The position numbers and the translations under genes were made by a program. Below the pieces are notes generated by a model. It was not told the DNA's origin, searched no databases, and was given only the letters and a program-made list of their open reading frames with translations. This document shows, in pieces, positions 35,528-45,466 of a stretch of 47,933 bases of DNA (positions are counted from its first letter, which is position 1; every line of letters starts with the position of its first letter). The stretch is from NCBI GenBank assembly GCA_020848435.1, contig JADLAC010000006.1, positions 1-47,933 on the forward strand. Direction: 5' to 3'. The DNA comes from Burkholderiales bacterium (GTDB lineage: Bacteria > Pseudomonadota > Gammaproteobacteria > Burkholderiales > WYBJ01).

Positions 35528-36688
35528 TCAGCCGCGCAGACCGCTCGCCTCCACGCCGGTGCTGCGACCCCCGCGCCCGCTTGGCGCCGCGGGGGTGGCG
35601 GATCGAGCGCCGGCATGCCCGTGTTCGAGTAGGCGAAACAGCCGCCGGGTCGGTGAGCGCGGTGCGCGATCGGTGCGCACGAGCTTGCCGGCAAGAAAGC
35701 TTTCGATCACCACCGGGTGGACGTAGGACTTGCGGCAGATGGCCGGCGTATTGCCGAGCTTCTTCGCCACCTCGCCGAGCACGCGCGTGACCTCGCGCTT
35801 GGCCTGCGCCGCGGAATCGCACCCGCATCGCTCCAATCCTTTCAGCGCGGCATGGGTTGCGTACCAGGTGCGAAAGTCCTTCGCGCTGAGTTCTTCGCCG
35901 GCGATTGCGCGCAAGTACTCGTTGACGTCGGCCGAATCGACCGTGCGCGGCGTGCCGCTCGGGTCGACGTACCGGAACAGCTCCTGTCCGGGCACGTCGA
36001 GCAGGCGGCGCACCACGCGCGCGAGGCGCGGCTCGGCCACCTTCACGCGATGCGCGATCCCGCCCTTGCCGCGAAACTCGAACTGGATGCGGTCGCCCGA
36101 GACATCGACGTGGCGCGAGCGCAGCGTGGTCAGTCCAAAGGAGCCGTTTTCGCGCACGTATTGCGCGTTGCCCACGCGGATCAAGGTGGCATCGAGCAGT
36201 CGCACCACCGTCGCGAGCACTTTTTCGCGCGGGATGCCGGGGCGCTCCAGGTCGGCCGCCACGCGCCGCCGGATGCGAGGCAATGCGCGCCCGAAGGCGT
36301 GCATGCGGGCGAACTTGTTCGCGTCGCGCACTGCGACCCAATCGGCGTGATAGATGTACTGCTTGCGACCGCGGGCGTCTCGGCCGGTCGCCTGAATGTG
36401 GCCGTCCTCGCGCGGGCAAATCCACACGTCCTGCCACGCGGGCGGAATGGCCAGCAAACGGATGCGCTGGCGCGCCGCGGGGCTGGTCAGGAGGCGCCCC
36501 TCCGGCCCCACGTAGCTGAACGCCTTGCCGCGCGCTCGCCTGCGAATCCCCGGATCGACATCGCTCACGTAGCGCAATCCCGCCACTTCGGCCGCGCGCG
36601 AAGGGGGTGAAGAGGTCGCCGGGAGGCGGGGCGGCGCCGGCCGCTGCCAGGTTGGCGGCACGAGCGTGGGATCGGAGGCGAGCGCCAT
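35528..36688 (-). CDS. DNA topoisomerase IB (poxvirus-like)
   Basis: This type IB enzyme relaxes supercoils through a 3'-phosphotyrosine. Visible catalytic parts are RVGNAQYV (Arg), the KGG segment (FRGKGGIAH, Lys), KDFRTW (second Arg) and the tyrosine in CRKSYVHP near the C-terminus. From ATG 36688 it has 386 residues, typical for bacteria. Longer starts (36757, 36886) are open, but the added codons (AGA, GGG) look less coding. A Ser/Arg/Gly-rich tail of about 40 residues ends it. Confidence 0.9.
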   Translation of the reverse strand: MALASDPTLVPPTWQRPAPPRLPATSSPPSRAAEVAGLRYVSDVDPGIRRRARGKAFSYVGPEGRLLTSPAARQRIRLLAIPPAWQDVWICPREDGHIQATGRDARGRKQYIYHADWVAVRDANKFARMHAFGRALPRIRRRVAADLERPGIPREKVLATVVRLLDATLIRVGNAQYVRENGSFGLTTLRSRHVDVSGDRIQFEFRGKGGIAHRVKVAEPRLARVVRRLLDVPGQELFRYVDPSGTPRTVDSADVNEYLRAIAGEELSAKDFRTWYATHAALKGLERCGCDSAAQAKREVTRVLGEVAKKLGNTPAICRKSYVHPVVIESFLAGKLVRTDRAPRSPTRRLFRLLEHGHAGARSATPAAPSGRGGRSTGVEASGLRG

Positions 36689-36981
36689 CCGCACGGCGGC
36701 AAGCCGCCCGTTGCTTCTGTCGTTGTCGCGGACTGCCGCCGCGGAGCTCGTGCCCATGAGCGCGTGCAAGCATTGGAACGTTCGCTCGCATCGCAGCCGG
36801 CGTGCCAGGGCCTCGCGCCGCCCTGCCGGGCGTTGCTCCATCATGCCGGCCCGCGCGCGCAGGCCTGTGCGCCCGTGCCACGGCAACGACGGGCCTTGCG
36901 GCGGTGCCGCAGCCGCGCCTGTCCGGCGTTGCTGCCGAATCGTACCGGGATGGCGCCCGCGAGCGCAGTACGGCGATCCGA

Positions 36982-37818
36982 TCAGTGCAGGACTTCGAAT
37001 GAAGCCAGTGCCTGGTCGAGCACGCGATCGAGGTCATCGGCCGCGATGGCAAGCACGGCCAGCGCCCGCTCGGCCTGGTATCCCCACTCGTTGTCGGGCC
37101 AGCCGCGCAACCTGTTGTACGCATGCAGCGCCAATTGCAGCAGAGCGACCGAATGCGGCGCCGGATGATCCTCGGCGATGACGTAGTGATGGCCGCGGAT
37201 CGCCTCGCACAACATGTCGGGCAGGTGCCATTCCATCGCCACCATCAACCCCGCGATGCAATGGCTGGTGCCGCGTGCGTCGTCTTCTTCCAGGAAATCC
37301 GGTCCCGTCGGGCTATCGAACTGTGCCTTGCCGTAGTCCTCGATGTGTTGCATGAGCACCGGCACGCCGCTATCGTGAAACAGTCCGATCAGGTAGGCCT
37401 CGTCCGCGCATAGCTTGCCGGGGCGCTCGAGCTGATCGCACAGCACGCTGCACAGGGTGGCGACGTCGGTGCAGCGCTCCCAAAAGCTTTCCATGCACGC
37501 CGACTTGGTGCCGAGCTGCTGGCGCAGCAGGGCGCTGCGAGTCACCTGGGCCATGGCTTTGCGCCCGAGGATGCGCACCGCTTGCTCCACGCTTTGGATA
37601 TTCGCGCCGCGGCGGTAGAAGGGCGAATTGGCCAGGCGGAACACTTCCGCGGTCAAGCCCACGTCGCGCGCGATGAGCTGGCCGATCATGCGCTCGGTGG
37701 CGTCATCGTCATCGAGCATCGTCTCGATGTCCTGGAGGATCTGCGGCCGCGGCGGAATTTGGATGTTGGCGGCGCGCAGCTTTTCCAGCAACGCCAGCTC
37801 GGAAGCTTGCAGGTCCAT
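36982..37818 (-). CDS. HDOD-domain signalling protein
   Basis: This 278-residue protein consists essentially of one HDOD domain (residues about 18-215), a relative of HD phosphohydrolases that lacks activity and works in signal relay. Parts seen are RDVGLTAEVFRLANSPFYRR, VRILGRKAMAQ and GLFHDSGVPVLMQH. No kinase or regulator adjoins it. ATG 37818 has AGGTGA before it; a GTG at 37827 is the alternative. Confidence 0.88.
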   Translation of the reverse strand: MDLQASELALLEKLRAANIQIPPRPQILQDIETMLDDDDATERMIGQLIARDVGLTAEVFRLANSPFYRRGANIQSVEQAVRILGRKAMAQVTRSALLRQQLGTKSACMESFWERCTDVATLCSVLCDQLERPGKLCADEAYLIGLFHDSGVPVLMQHIEDYGKAQFDSPTGPDFLEEDDARGTSHCIAGLMVAMEWHLPDMLCEAIRGHHYVIAEDHPAPHSVALLQLALHAYNRLRGWPDNEWGYQAERALAVLAIAADDLDRVLDQALASFEVLH

Positions 37819-37990
37819 CGAAGTCACCTCGCTCTGTGCGGCGCGTGCAATGCACCACGTCAGGGCGACATTTTGATCGCGTCCAAGCGCCGCCTGCCGG
37901 GAGAATAGGCCGGAGGGAGCGCCTCACATCGGTGCTTCGGGCGCGGCCGAGGAAACCGGGCACACGATCGTCGGCGCATGCGCGATGCGC

Positions 37991-38632
37991 TCATGGCCGT
38001 CTGCGGCTGATGGCATAGAGCAGCTTCACGCATTCGCGCCGCGACATCGCGGCCCGCTCGTCGAGCGCGCGGGCACAAGCGGTTTCGGGCGCGTGGCGTT
38101 GCTCCCACACGCCGAAGCTGTCGGCACGCGTCAGCACGTGCACCTGGTCCTGCGGGCCGATGTAGGAGCGCCACATGCCCACGAGGCGCACGCCGCCCTG
38201 GGCCTCGGCCCAGGGTGCCCAGACATCCTCGGTCAATTCGCGGAAATGCTCGGTGTCGTCGAGCTTGGCGCGAAAGGTCTCCAGCACGTAGACCCCGGCC
38301 TGCGCCTCCGGCGCGTCGCCCTGCGGCTGGCGGTGGCTCAATGCGAGCAGCGCGATGAGATCCGTGTCCTGAAACATGCCGTCACGGCGATTCGAGAGGC
38401 TTTCCAGGCGCGCGGACGATCCGCCCCAGGCACGCGTACCGAGCCAGTGCTCGAGATTCTCGTAGCGGGTCATGATCACCAGGCGCTCGGGCGCGCCGAC
38501 CCGGACCACCCACATGCCGAGCGCGCGACCGTCGAGCTGGTCGAACTCGGGCCAGTACTCGTCTTCGCTCAAGCGCGCGAACTCGGCGTAGTCGCGCCGC
38601 GGCACGTGCCAGCTCCGCATGGTCATCAGCAT
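37991..38632 (-). CDS. NIPSNAP/EthD-like hypothetical protein
   Basis: This 213-residue protein seems to contain two ferredoxin-like alpha-beta barrels: residues about 1-98 (YAEFARLSEDEYWPEFDQLDGRALGMWVV...YENLEHW) and about 110-190 (VYVLETFRAKLDDTEHFREL...LVGMWRSYIG). The pattern of a long helix, then an L-G-M-W strand, then a W-rich turn resembles NIPSNAP-type dimeric barrel proteins. Function unknown. No clear partner gene. Confidence 0.65.
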   Translation of the reverse strand: MLMTMRSWHVPRRDYAEFARLSEDEYWPEFDQLDGRALGMWVVRVGAPERLVIMTRYENLEHWLGTRAWGGSSARLESLSNRRDGMFQDTDLIALLALSHRQPQGDAPEAQAGVYVLETFRAKLDDTEHFRELTEDVWAPWAEAQGGVRLVGMWRSYIGPQDQVHVLTRADSFGVWEQRHAPETACARALDERAAMSRRECVKLLYAISRRRP

Positions 38633-38881
38633 GAGCCTGTCTCCCTGGATGGCGGCTGCCGCTGCACCGCTTCAGCGGTGACGGAAACGATCGACGGCGC
38701 CCGGCGGGTCTCGGCGCCGATCGATGGGGCCGCTATTTTAACGCCGTGCTTGCGCGGCGTCGGCGCGGGCGCTGGTCGCTGAACGGATCTCGCTGCTGGC
38801 GCGGGCCCGGCGGCGCCGGAGGGCACCCAAGTCGTTGCCGGCACGCGTGCTGCTCTCGCCACCCCGGCATGTGCGGCCTGC

Positions 38882-39922
38882 TCACTCGCGATCGAAGACG
38901 TCGTTGGCCTGCGAGCGCACGCGCACGAAGGTCGTGCGCTTGGTCAGCTCCTTCAGCCGACGCGCGCCGACGTAGGTGCAGGCCGAGCGCACGCCGCCCA
39001 GGATTTGCTGCACGGTCGCGGCGACCGGCCCCTTGTGCTCGATCAAGACTTCCTTGCCCTCGGCCGCGCGATACAGCGCCATGCCACCGGCGTGTTTTTT
39101 CATCGCGGTCTCCGAGCTCATGCCGTAGAAGCGCAGGTAACGCTTGCCGTCGCGTTCGACCGACTCGCCGGCGCACTCGTCGTGGCCGGCGAACATCCCG
39201 CCCAGCATGACGAAATCGGCCCCGCCGCCGAACGCCTTGGCGATGTCCCCCGGGACCGTGCAGCCGCCGTCGGCGCAGATGAGACCGCCCAGGCCGTGCG
39301 CGGCATCGGCGCACTCGATCACCGCGGAGAGCTGCGGATAACCGACACCCGTGGTGACGCGGGTCGTACACACCGACCCGGGGCCGATGCCGACTTTCAC
39401 GATATCGGCGCCGGACAGGACCAGCTCTTCGGTCATCTCGCCGGTCACGATATTGCCTGCCATGACGGTGAGCGCCGGATGGTCGCGGCGGAAGCTTTCC
39501 ACGAAGCGCACGAAGTTCTCGCTGTAGCCGTTGGCCACGTCGATGCAGACGTTCTTGATGGCCGCGCCGGCGCGCCCGAGCACGCGCTCGAACTTGTCGT
39601 GGTCCGCGCGCGTGATGCCCATGGAATAGAAGTGCATGCCGGCATCCTCGCGCCGGGTGAAGAAGTCCACCAGCGCGTCGATGTCGTAATGCTTGTGCAG
39701 CGCGACCGACAGCCCCAGGGGCGAGAGCGCGGCGGCCATCTCAATGGTCCCGACGGTGTCCATGTTGGAGGCGAGGATCGGGATGCCCTGGTAGCGATGC
39801 CCCGAATGCTTGAAGACGAATTCGCGCCGGATGTCGACTTCGGCGCGCGACGGCAGCGCCGAGCGCTTGGGACGGATCAACACGTCCTGATAATCCAGCT
39901 TGAGCGTCTGCTCGATGTGCAT
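38882..39922 (-). CDS. guaC: GMP reductase
   Basis: This enzyme converts GMP to IMP with NADPH. The TIM-barrel protein has 346 residues, typical of GuaC. It contains the opening [21 protein letters not shown], the phosphate-binding ADGGC and GGMFAGHDE segments, and the catalytic cysteine in [18 protein letters not shown]. No CBS domain is present, separating it from IMP dehydrogenase. It stands alone; the 188 bases upstream hold no gene that I can support. Confidence 0.96.
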   Translation of the reverse strand: MHIEQTLKLDYQDVLIRPKRSALPSRAEVDIRREFVFKHSGHRYQGIPILASNMDTVGTIEMAAALSPLGLSVALHKHYDIDALVDFFTRREDAGMHFYSMGITRADHDKFERVLGRAGAAIKNVCIDVANGYSENFVRFVESFRRDHPALTVMAGNIVTGEMTEELVLSGADIVKVGIGPGSVCTTRVTTGVGYPQLSAVIECADAAHGLGGLICADGGCTVPGDIAKAFGGGADFVMLGGMFAGHDECAGESVERDGKRYLRFYGMSSETAMKKHAGGMALYRAAEGKEVLIEHKGPVAATVQQILGGVRSACTYVGARRLKELTKRTTFVRVRSQANDVFDRE

Positions 39923-40110
39923 GCGAAGCTCCCGTGGGTGACAGCCGCTGCTGCCGGCCTTTCAATGCACGTCGCGTGCCGCCGCGGCACGCGCGGCCAT
40001 AAGACTCACCCCATCTGCGTGAGGTTGGGCGCGCGCAGCATTGTGCCTGCGCGCGCCGCCGCCTTGCTCGCCGCGTTGGCCGGATTGCGCGATCCCTCGT
40101 GCCGGCGCAA

Positions 40111-41082
40111 TCACTCCACCTTGATATTGCGGCTCTTCACCACACCAGCCCACTTCGCCAGCTCGGAACGAATGCGCGCCGTGAACTGGTCCGCATCGTA
40201 GGCGAGCGATTCGTAGCCTTGCTGGGCGAGAAAGTCCTTGAACGCCTGGCTGTGCGCGATCTTGAGGGTCTCGGACTGTAGCCGCGTGACCACGCTTCGA
40301 GGCGAGCCGGCGGGCAGCAGCAGGCCGGTCACGAAATCGGATTCGGCATCGCGCATGCCGAGCTCGGCCACGGTGGGAACCGCCGGCAGCAAGGGACTGC
40401 GCTTGGGGCTGGTGACCGCGATCGCGCGGAACTTGCCCGCCTTGATCTGGCCCAGCGTCGAGGCCGGGGAATCGGCGACGAAATCGATGCGCCCGCCCAG
40501 GATATCGGTATAGGCGCCGGTCACGCCCTTGTACGGCACGTGCGTGAAGTTCACCTTGGCCACCACGGCCAGCAACTCGACTACCATGTGGGTCAAGGTC
40601 CCGGTACCGCTCGAGCCGAAGCTCAGCTTGCCGGGATTCGCCTTGGCCGCCGCGATCAAGTCGTTCAAGCTCGTGTGCTTCGACTCGGCCGAGACGACGT
40701 AGACGAAAGGCGACACGCAAAACGCGGCTACCGGGACCAGGTCCTTGGTCGTGTCGTATGGCGGCTTCATGATGTTCGGCAGCACCGACAGCGTGCTCGT
40801 GGTCGCGGCGAGCACGGTGTGGCCGTCGGGGGTCGCCTTGGCGACGAACGCCGTGCCGAGCGTGGTGCTGGCACCGGGCTTGTTATCGACCACCACCGAC
40901 TGGCCGAGCGCCTGCGACAAGGCGTTCGCCATCTGCCGCGCGATGATGTCGGTGCCCGCGCCGACGAACAGCGGCACCACCATGCGCAGCGGCCGGGTGG
41001 GGTAGGACTCCGCGGCGTGCGCCTGCCCCGCCAAGGCGTTCAACACGATGCCCAACATCGATGCGAGCCATGCCATGCGCAT
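40111..41082 (-). CDS. Bug-family tripartite tricarboxylate transporter substrate-binding receptor
   Basis: This is a second periplasmic receptor of the Bug family (323 residues), with a signal peptide of about 24 residues (ending GQAHA). Core motifs are YPTRPLRMVVPLFVGAGTD, VVDNKPGAST, FGSSGTGTLTHM and HVPYKGVTGAYTDILGGRIDF. The start at 41082 has GGAGGAGAAG upstream. It lies 49 bp downstream of the next Bug gene in the same direction, so the two probably share a message. Ligand unknown. Confidence 0.9.
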   Translation of the reverse strand: MRMAWLASMLGIVLNALAGQAHAAESYPTRPLRMVVPLFVGAGTDIIARQMANALSQALGQSVVVDNKPGASTTLGTAFVAKATPDGHTVLAATTSTLSVLPNIMKPPYDTTKDLVPVAAFCVSPFVYVVSAESKHTSLNDLIAAAKANPGKLSFGSSGTGTLTHMVVELLAVVAKVNFTHVPYKGVTGAYTDILGGRIDFVADSPASTLGQIKAGKFRAIAVTSPKRSPLLPAVPTVAELGMRDAESDFVTGLLLPAGSPRSVVTRLQSETLKIAHSQAFKDFLAQQGYESLAYDADQFTARIRSELAKWAGVVKSRNIKVE

Positions 41083-41131
41083 GCTTCTTCTCCTCCAGAC
41101 GACGACCAACCGCCGCTCGCTTCACGGCAGC

Positions 41132-42103
41132 CTATTCCGGCTTGATGCCGATTGCCCTGATCACCTTGGTCCAGCGCGCGATCTCTCCGGCGAGATGCGC
41201 GGCGAGCGCCTGCGGCGTGCCGCCGACGGGTTCCGAGCCGTCCGCGGCGAGCCGCTCGCGCAGCTCCGGCTGCTTGGCGATATCCGCCACCTCGCGGTGA
41301 ATGCGCTCGACGATTGCGGCCTGCGTGCGGCTCGGCGCGAGCAACGCCTGCCAGATCGTATTCTCATAGCCGGGCACGCCCGATTCGCTCACCGTCGGCA
41401 CGTCCGGCAGATTACCCGAGCGCTTGGTGCCGGTGGTCGCGATGGCACGCAGCCTGCCGTTGCGAATCAGGCTCATGACCGAAGGCGGACTGGCGAACAT
41501 CACTTGCACGCGCCCGCCGGTGAGATCGACCAGTGCCGCCGGCGCCCCCTTGTAGGGCACGTGGACCAGGTCTACGCCAGCCATGGACTTGAACAGCTCG
41601 CCGGCGAGGTGCGTCGAGGCGGCGATACCGGACGAGCCGTAGTGCAGCTTGCCGGGCTGCGCCCGTGCCACGGCGATCAGCTCGCTCACGTTGCGCGCAG
41701 GCACCTGGAGATTCACCACCACGATGGCGGAGCTGGTCGCGAGCAGCGAGATCGGCGCGAAGTCGCGCACAGGGTCGTACGGCAGCCGCGCATAGAGACC
41801 GGGGTTGATGCCGAATCCGGTCGGCGCGAGCAGCAGGGTATAGCCGTCCGGCGCGGCGCGAGCGACCAGCTCCGCGCCGATGATGCCGGCTCCGCCGGGA
41901 CGATTGTCGACCACGACCTGCTGGTTGAAGCGATCGCCCAGGCGCTGCGCGAAATTGCGCGCAACGAAATCGGCATTGCCGCCGATGGTCTGGGCGACCA
42001 CCAGGCGGATGGGCTTGGTTGGATAAGGTTGCGCGCTCGCGCCGGCTGCCGCGAGCAGTAGCGAGCAAAGCGCGCCGCACAGCGCGAGCCGGCATCGCGC
42101 CAT
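41132..42103 (-). CDS. Bug-family tripartite tricarboxylate transporter substrate-binding receptor
   Basis: This is a third Bug receptor (323 residues). The signal peptide is MARCRLALCGALCSLLLAAAGASA, followed by YPTKPIRLVVAQTIGGNADF, VVVDNRPGGAGIIGAEL and HVPYKGAPAALVDLTGGRVQV; it ends RAIGIKPE. The start at 42103 lacks a clear ribosome site but gives an exact signal peptide. It lies 53 bp after the 2-hydroxyacid dehydrogenase gene, suggesting uptake and oxidation of the same hydroxyacid. Confidence 0.9.
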   Translation of the reverse strand: MARCRLALCGALCSLLLAAAGASAQPYPTKPIRLVVAQTIGGNADFVARNFAQRLGDRFNQQVVVDNRPGGAGIIGAELVARAAPDGYTLLLAPTGFGINPGLYARLPYDPVRDFAPISLLATSSAIVVVNLQVPARNVSELIAVARAQPGKLHYGSSGIAASTHLAGELFKSMAGVDLVHVPYKGAPAALVDLTGGRVQVMFASPPSVMSLIRNGRLRAIATTGTKRSGNLPDVPTVSESGVPGYENTIWQALLAPSRTQAAIVERIHREVADIAKQPELRERLAADGSEPVGGTPQALAAHLAGEIARWTKVIRAIGIKPE

Positions 42104-42156
42104 GCGTGCCGCATCGAGGAGTTGGATGGCCGCGGTCACGTTGCTTGCGTCCGCGC

Positions 42157-43134
42157 TCAACCCAGCACTTGGGCATTGAGCACGTTGGCCGGCTTGCCGT
42201 CCAGCCAGGCCTCGATGTTGGCCAGGGCCTCGCCGTAGAAGGTCTTGAAGATATCGGTGTTGACGTAGCCGAGGTGGGGCGCGAGCGTGACATTGTCGAG
42301 GCGCCGCAAGGGGTGATCGGGCGGCAGCGGCTCGCGGTCGTAGACGTCGAGCGCCGCGTGGGCGAGCTTGCCCTGGCGCAAGGCATCGATGAGCGCGGCC
42401 TCGTCCAGGATCGGTCCGCGCGCGGTGTTGACCAGCACCGCGGAGGGTTTCATGCGCGCGAAATCCTCGGCGCCGATCAGCCTTCGGGTGCGATCGCTCA
42501 ACACCACGTGAATGCTGACGAAGTCCGAAGTCGAGAACAGCTCTTCCCTGCTGACGTAACGCGCGCCGGCGGCGGCCGCGCGCTCGCCCGTCATGTTCTG
42601 GCTCCAGGCGACCACGTCCATGCCGAAGGCCTTGCCGTAGCCCGCTACGCGCGTACCTAGGCGTCCCAGGCCCACGACGCCGAGCCGCCGCTGTTCCAGC
42701 ACCGTGCCCGCGCGCAGGCCCTCGTGCCAGCGTCCCGCGCGCACGCCGCGGTCGGCATTGGCGAGGTCGCGGGCGCCGGCGAGCAGCAATGCCCACGCCA
42801 TCTCGGCGGTGGATGCGCCGCCTTCGCCGCCATGCGTGTTGCAGACGAGGATCCCGCGCTCGGTCGCGGCGGCGATGTCCAGGCTGGGCGCTCGCCTGCC
42901 GGTCATCGCGATCAGCTTCAGATTCGGGAGCTGCTCGATCAGCGCGCGGCCGAAGTGGGTGCGTTCGCGCAGCGGAGTGATGATCTCGAAGGGCGCGAGC
43001 TTCGCCGCGGCCTGCGCGGGCGAATCGAACGCGGCATCGAACACCGTGATGTCGATGCCGCGCCGGCGTATCCGCTCCCAGTCCGCGCTTTGCAGCGCGA
43101 CCTGCATGTAATCGTCGAGGATGGCAAGCTTCAT
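42157..43134 (-). CDS. D-2-hydroxyacid dehydrogenase family protein
   Basis: This NAD-dependent dehydrogenase is of the D-isomer-specific (PGDH/formate dehydrogenase-like) family, with 325 residues. The NAD loop is VVGLGRLGTRVAGYG. Catalytic Arg lies in VNTARGPI, Glu in DVYDREPLP and His in LAPHLGYV. It begins MKLAILDDYMQVAL. Substrate unknown; adjoining Bug receptors suggest a small imported 2-hydroxy or 2-keto acid. The stop is 53 bp before the next Bug gene. Confidence 0.88.
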   Translation of the reverse strand: MKLAILDDYMQVALQSADWERIRRRGIDITVFDAAFDSPAQAAAKLAPFEIITPLRERTHFGRALIEQLPNLKLIAMTGRRAPSLDIAAATERGILVCNTHGGEGGASTAEMAWALLLAGARDLANADRGVRAGRWHEGLRAGTVLEQRRLGVVGLGRLGTRVAGYGKAFGMDVVAWSQNMTGERAAAAGARYVSREELFSTSDFVSIHVVLSDRTRRLIGAEDFARMKPSAVLVNTARGPILDEAALIDALRQGKLAHAALDVYDREPLPPDHPLRRLDNVTLAPHLGYVNTDIFKTFYGEALANIEAWLDGKPANVLNAQVLG

Positions 43135-43381
43135 GCGAAATCCCTTGGTTCGCGTCGTCCGCGCCATGCTAGCACGCCGGGCAAGCGCGCAGGTTGCCTC
43201 GCGGTCGAGAGGCTTCACCCTTGCTCACTGCAGGCGCGCGCGGGGACAATGCGCGATCCGCGGCCGGCCCGAGCGCCGCTTCGCCGCGCAAGACGACCGG
43301 ATGGCAATGCCTCTGAGCACACGGTGGGAAGAGCAAGGCTTCCTTTGCCGCGCGGAGGCGACTTGGAGGACTCGCAGCCGT

Positions 43382-44323
43382 ATGAGCGCGCAGGCACGGA
43401 CGATCGTGATTCACGGCGGCGACTACGCGCACGTGCGCGGGCTGACGGGCGAACATGGCGGGGGCATTCAGATCGACTATCGCGCCTTGCCGGTCGGGCA
43501 GATCTTCGCGCGCATGCTGGCGACGCGCTGCTTCGAGGCGTGCGAGTTTTCGCTGGCGAATTATCTCGTGTTGCGCGCGAGCGGCCAGCACTGGCTGAGC
43601 GCGCTGCCGGTGTTCCCGTACCGGGCGTTTCGCCACGGGCTGGTCGTGGTGCGAAAGGACAGCCCGCTCACGGCCTTCGAGCAGCTCGAAGGCGCGCGCG
43701 TGGGCGTGGAGGACTACTCGATGACGGCCGCGGTGTGGGTGCGCGGCCTGTTGCAAAGTGAATACGGCGTAGCGCACCGTGGCATCACCTGGGTGACGCG
43801 GCGCAAGCAGCGCCTGCCGCTTCCGGCGAGCGCTCGGGTCGAGCGTACCGACGCCTCGCTGGAGGAGCTGCTGCTCGAGGGTGGGATCGATGCCTTGCTG
43901 GGTTTCGCCCTGACGGATTTCGAGCGCCCGGCGCACGAGCGACGCTTACGCACGCTGCTCGAGCGACCCGATGCGGCAGAACGGGCCTATTACGAGCGCA
44001 CGCGGGTCTTCCCGATCAATCACACGGTCGTGCTGCGCAACGATCTGCTCGAGCGCATGCCCGCGGCGGCAAGCGCCGTGATGCAGGCTTATGCGACCGC
44101 CAAGGACAGCGCTTACCGCAGGCACTCGCCCGGGTTGCTGCCGTGGGGCGATGCCAACTGGGACGAGGACATGGTGCGCTTCGGCGGCGACCCGCTGCCC
44201 TACGGGTTGAACGCGATCAATCGCGCGGTCGTGGGCACGCTCCTGGCGTATCTGCACGAGCAGGAATTCATTCGCGAGCGGCTGCCGATCGATTCGGTCT
44301 TCCTCGTTCCCGAGCGTTCCTGA
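43382..44323 (+). CDS. 4,5-dihydroxyphthalate decarboxylase-like (solute-binding fold) protein
   Basis: This 313-residue cytoplasmic protein has no signal peptide. It has the periplasmic-binding-protein fold of the Pht5/LigR-type decarboxylase group. Typical parts are RALPVGQIFARMLATRCFEACEFSLANYL, LPVFPYRAFRHGLVVV and VGVEDYSMTAAVWVRGLLQSEYGV. It may be a decarboxylase of an aromatic or dicarboxylic acid, or a binding protein. It is divergent from the dehydrogenase gene and convergent with the next Bug gene. Substrate unknown. Confidence 0.78.
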   Translation: MSAQARTIVIHGGDYAHVRGLTGEHGGGIQIDYRALPVGQIFARMLATRCFEACEFSLANYLVLRASGQHWLSALPVFPYRAFRHGLVVVRKDSPLTAFEQLEGARVGVEDYSMTAAVWVRGLLQSEYGVAHRGITWVTRRKQRLPLPASARVERTDASLEELLLEGGIDALLGFALTDFERPAHERRLRTLLERPDAAERAYYERTRVFPINHTVVLRNDLLERMPAAASAVMQAYATAKDSAYRRHSPGLLPWGDANWDEDMVRFGGDPLPYGLNAINRAVVGTLLAYLHEQEFIRERLPIDSVFLVPERS

Positions 44324-44339
44324 AGGCCGCTCCCGCAGC

Positions 44340-45311
44340 TCATAGCTTGATGCCCGCGGCCCGGATCACCTTGGACCACTTTGCCAGCTCGGCGGCGATG
44401 AATTGGGCGAATTGCGCGTTGCTGCTGCCCACCGGCTCGTATCCCAGATCGCTCATGCGTTGGCGCACCTCCGGGGTCGCCAGCACTTGCGCCGTTTCGG
44501 CGTTCATGCGCTGCACGATCGGCGCGGGGGTGGCGCGCGGGAACAGCAGGCCCTGCCAGGTGCTCGCCTCGTAGCCCGGCAACGCCGCGGCCTCGGCGAC
44601 CGTGGGCAGCTCGGGCAAGGCGGCCGCGCGCTTGGCGCTGGTTACCGCGAGCGCGCGCACCTTGCCGCTCTTGATATGCGCCACCGCCGAGGGCAGGGTG
44701 GAGGACATGACCTGGACGCGACCTGCGAGCAGGTCGACCAGCGCCGGCCCACCGCCTTTGTAGGGCACATGGGCGAGGCGTATGCCGCTCATGACATTGA
44801 GCAATTCCCCCGCGAGATGCTGCGTCGACGCGAGCCCCGAGGAGGAAAAATCGATCTGGCCGGGTTTGGCGCGCGCGGCCTCGATCAGCTCCTTCATGCT
44901 GCGCGCGGCGAAGCCCGGATGCACCAGCCAGACGTTGGGCGAGAGACTCACCTGCGTGATCGGGGTGAAATCGCGGATCGGGTCGAAGGCGAGCTTGGGG
45001 AAAAGGCTCGGGCTCGTGACCAGGTTGGGCGCGGTCAGCAACATGGTATAGCCGTCGGCTAGGGCGTGCGCGACCATTTCGTGGCCGATGTTGCCGGTGG
45101 CGCCGGGCCGGTTGTCCACCACCAGTTGCTGTCCTAAGCGCTCGCCCAGGCGCTGCGCGACCAGCCTGCCCGCGGTGTCGGAGGCGCCGCCCGGGGATTG
45201 CGGGATGAGAAAGCGGATCGGGCGCTGCGGGTAAGGCTCGGCGGCGAGCGGCGCGCCGATGCTCGCAAGAAGCAGCACGAAGCTCGCTACCGTTGTGACG
45301 CGTGCAAGCAT
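44340..45311 (-). CDS. Bug-family tripartite tricarboxylate transporter substrate-binding receptor
   Basis: This is a fourth Bug receptor (323 residues). It has a signal peptide (residues 1-23, ending APLAA), then YPQRPIRFLIPQSPGGASDT, VVDNRPGATGNIGHE, FSSSGLASTQHL, HVPYKGGGPALVDLLAGRVQV and the end AAGIKL. The start at 45311 is preferred because the longer reading lacks a signal peptide. It is divergent from the racemase-like gene across 155 bp, so the two may be co-regulated. Confidence 0.9.
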   Translation of the reverse strand: MLARVTTVASFVLLLASIGAPLAAEPYPQRPIRFLIPQSPGGASDTAGRLVAQRLGERLGQQLVVDNRPGATGNIGHEMVAHALADGYTMLLTAPNLVTSPSLFPKLAFDPIRDFTPITQVSLSPNVWLVHPGFAARSMKELIEAARAKPGQIDFSSSGLASTQHLAGELLNVMSGIRLAHVPYKGGGPALVDLLAGRVQVMSSTLPSAVAHIKSGKVRALAVTSAKRAAALPELPTVAEAAALPGYEASTWQGLLFPRATPAPIVQRMNAETAQVLATPEVRQRMSDLGYEPVGSSNAQFAQFIAAELAKWSKVIRAAGIKL

Positions 45312-45466
45312 GGTGACTCCATTCGATTCGGGATGGCGGCGATTGTCTCGGAAATCGTGCCGCTTGTGTGCATGCCGCGCGCTTTCCGATTGCCGGCGGC
45401 GTGCACGCGCGCTATGTTGCGGCTCGTATCCTCGATCAGCCCGACAGGGGAGGCCCTGCGACAACC

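Noticed and set aside
39005..40201. 398-codon plus-strand open frame
   Set aside because: It is antisense to guaC and has no recognisable domain.
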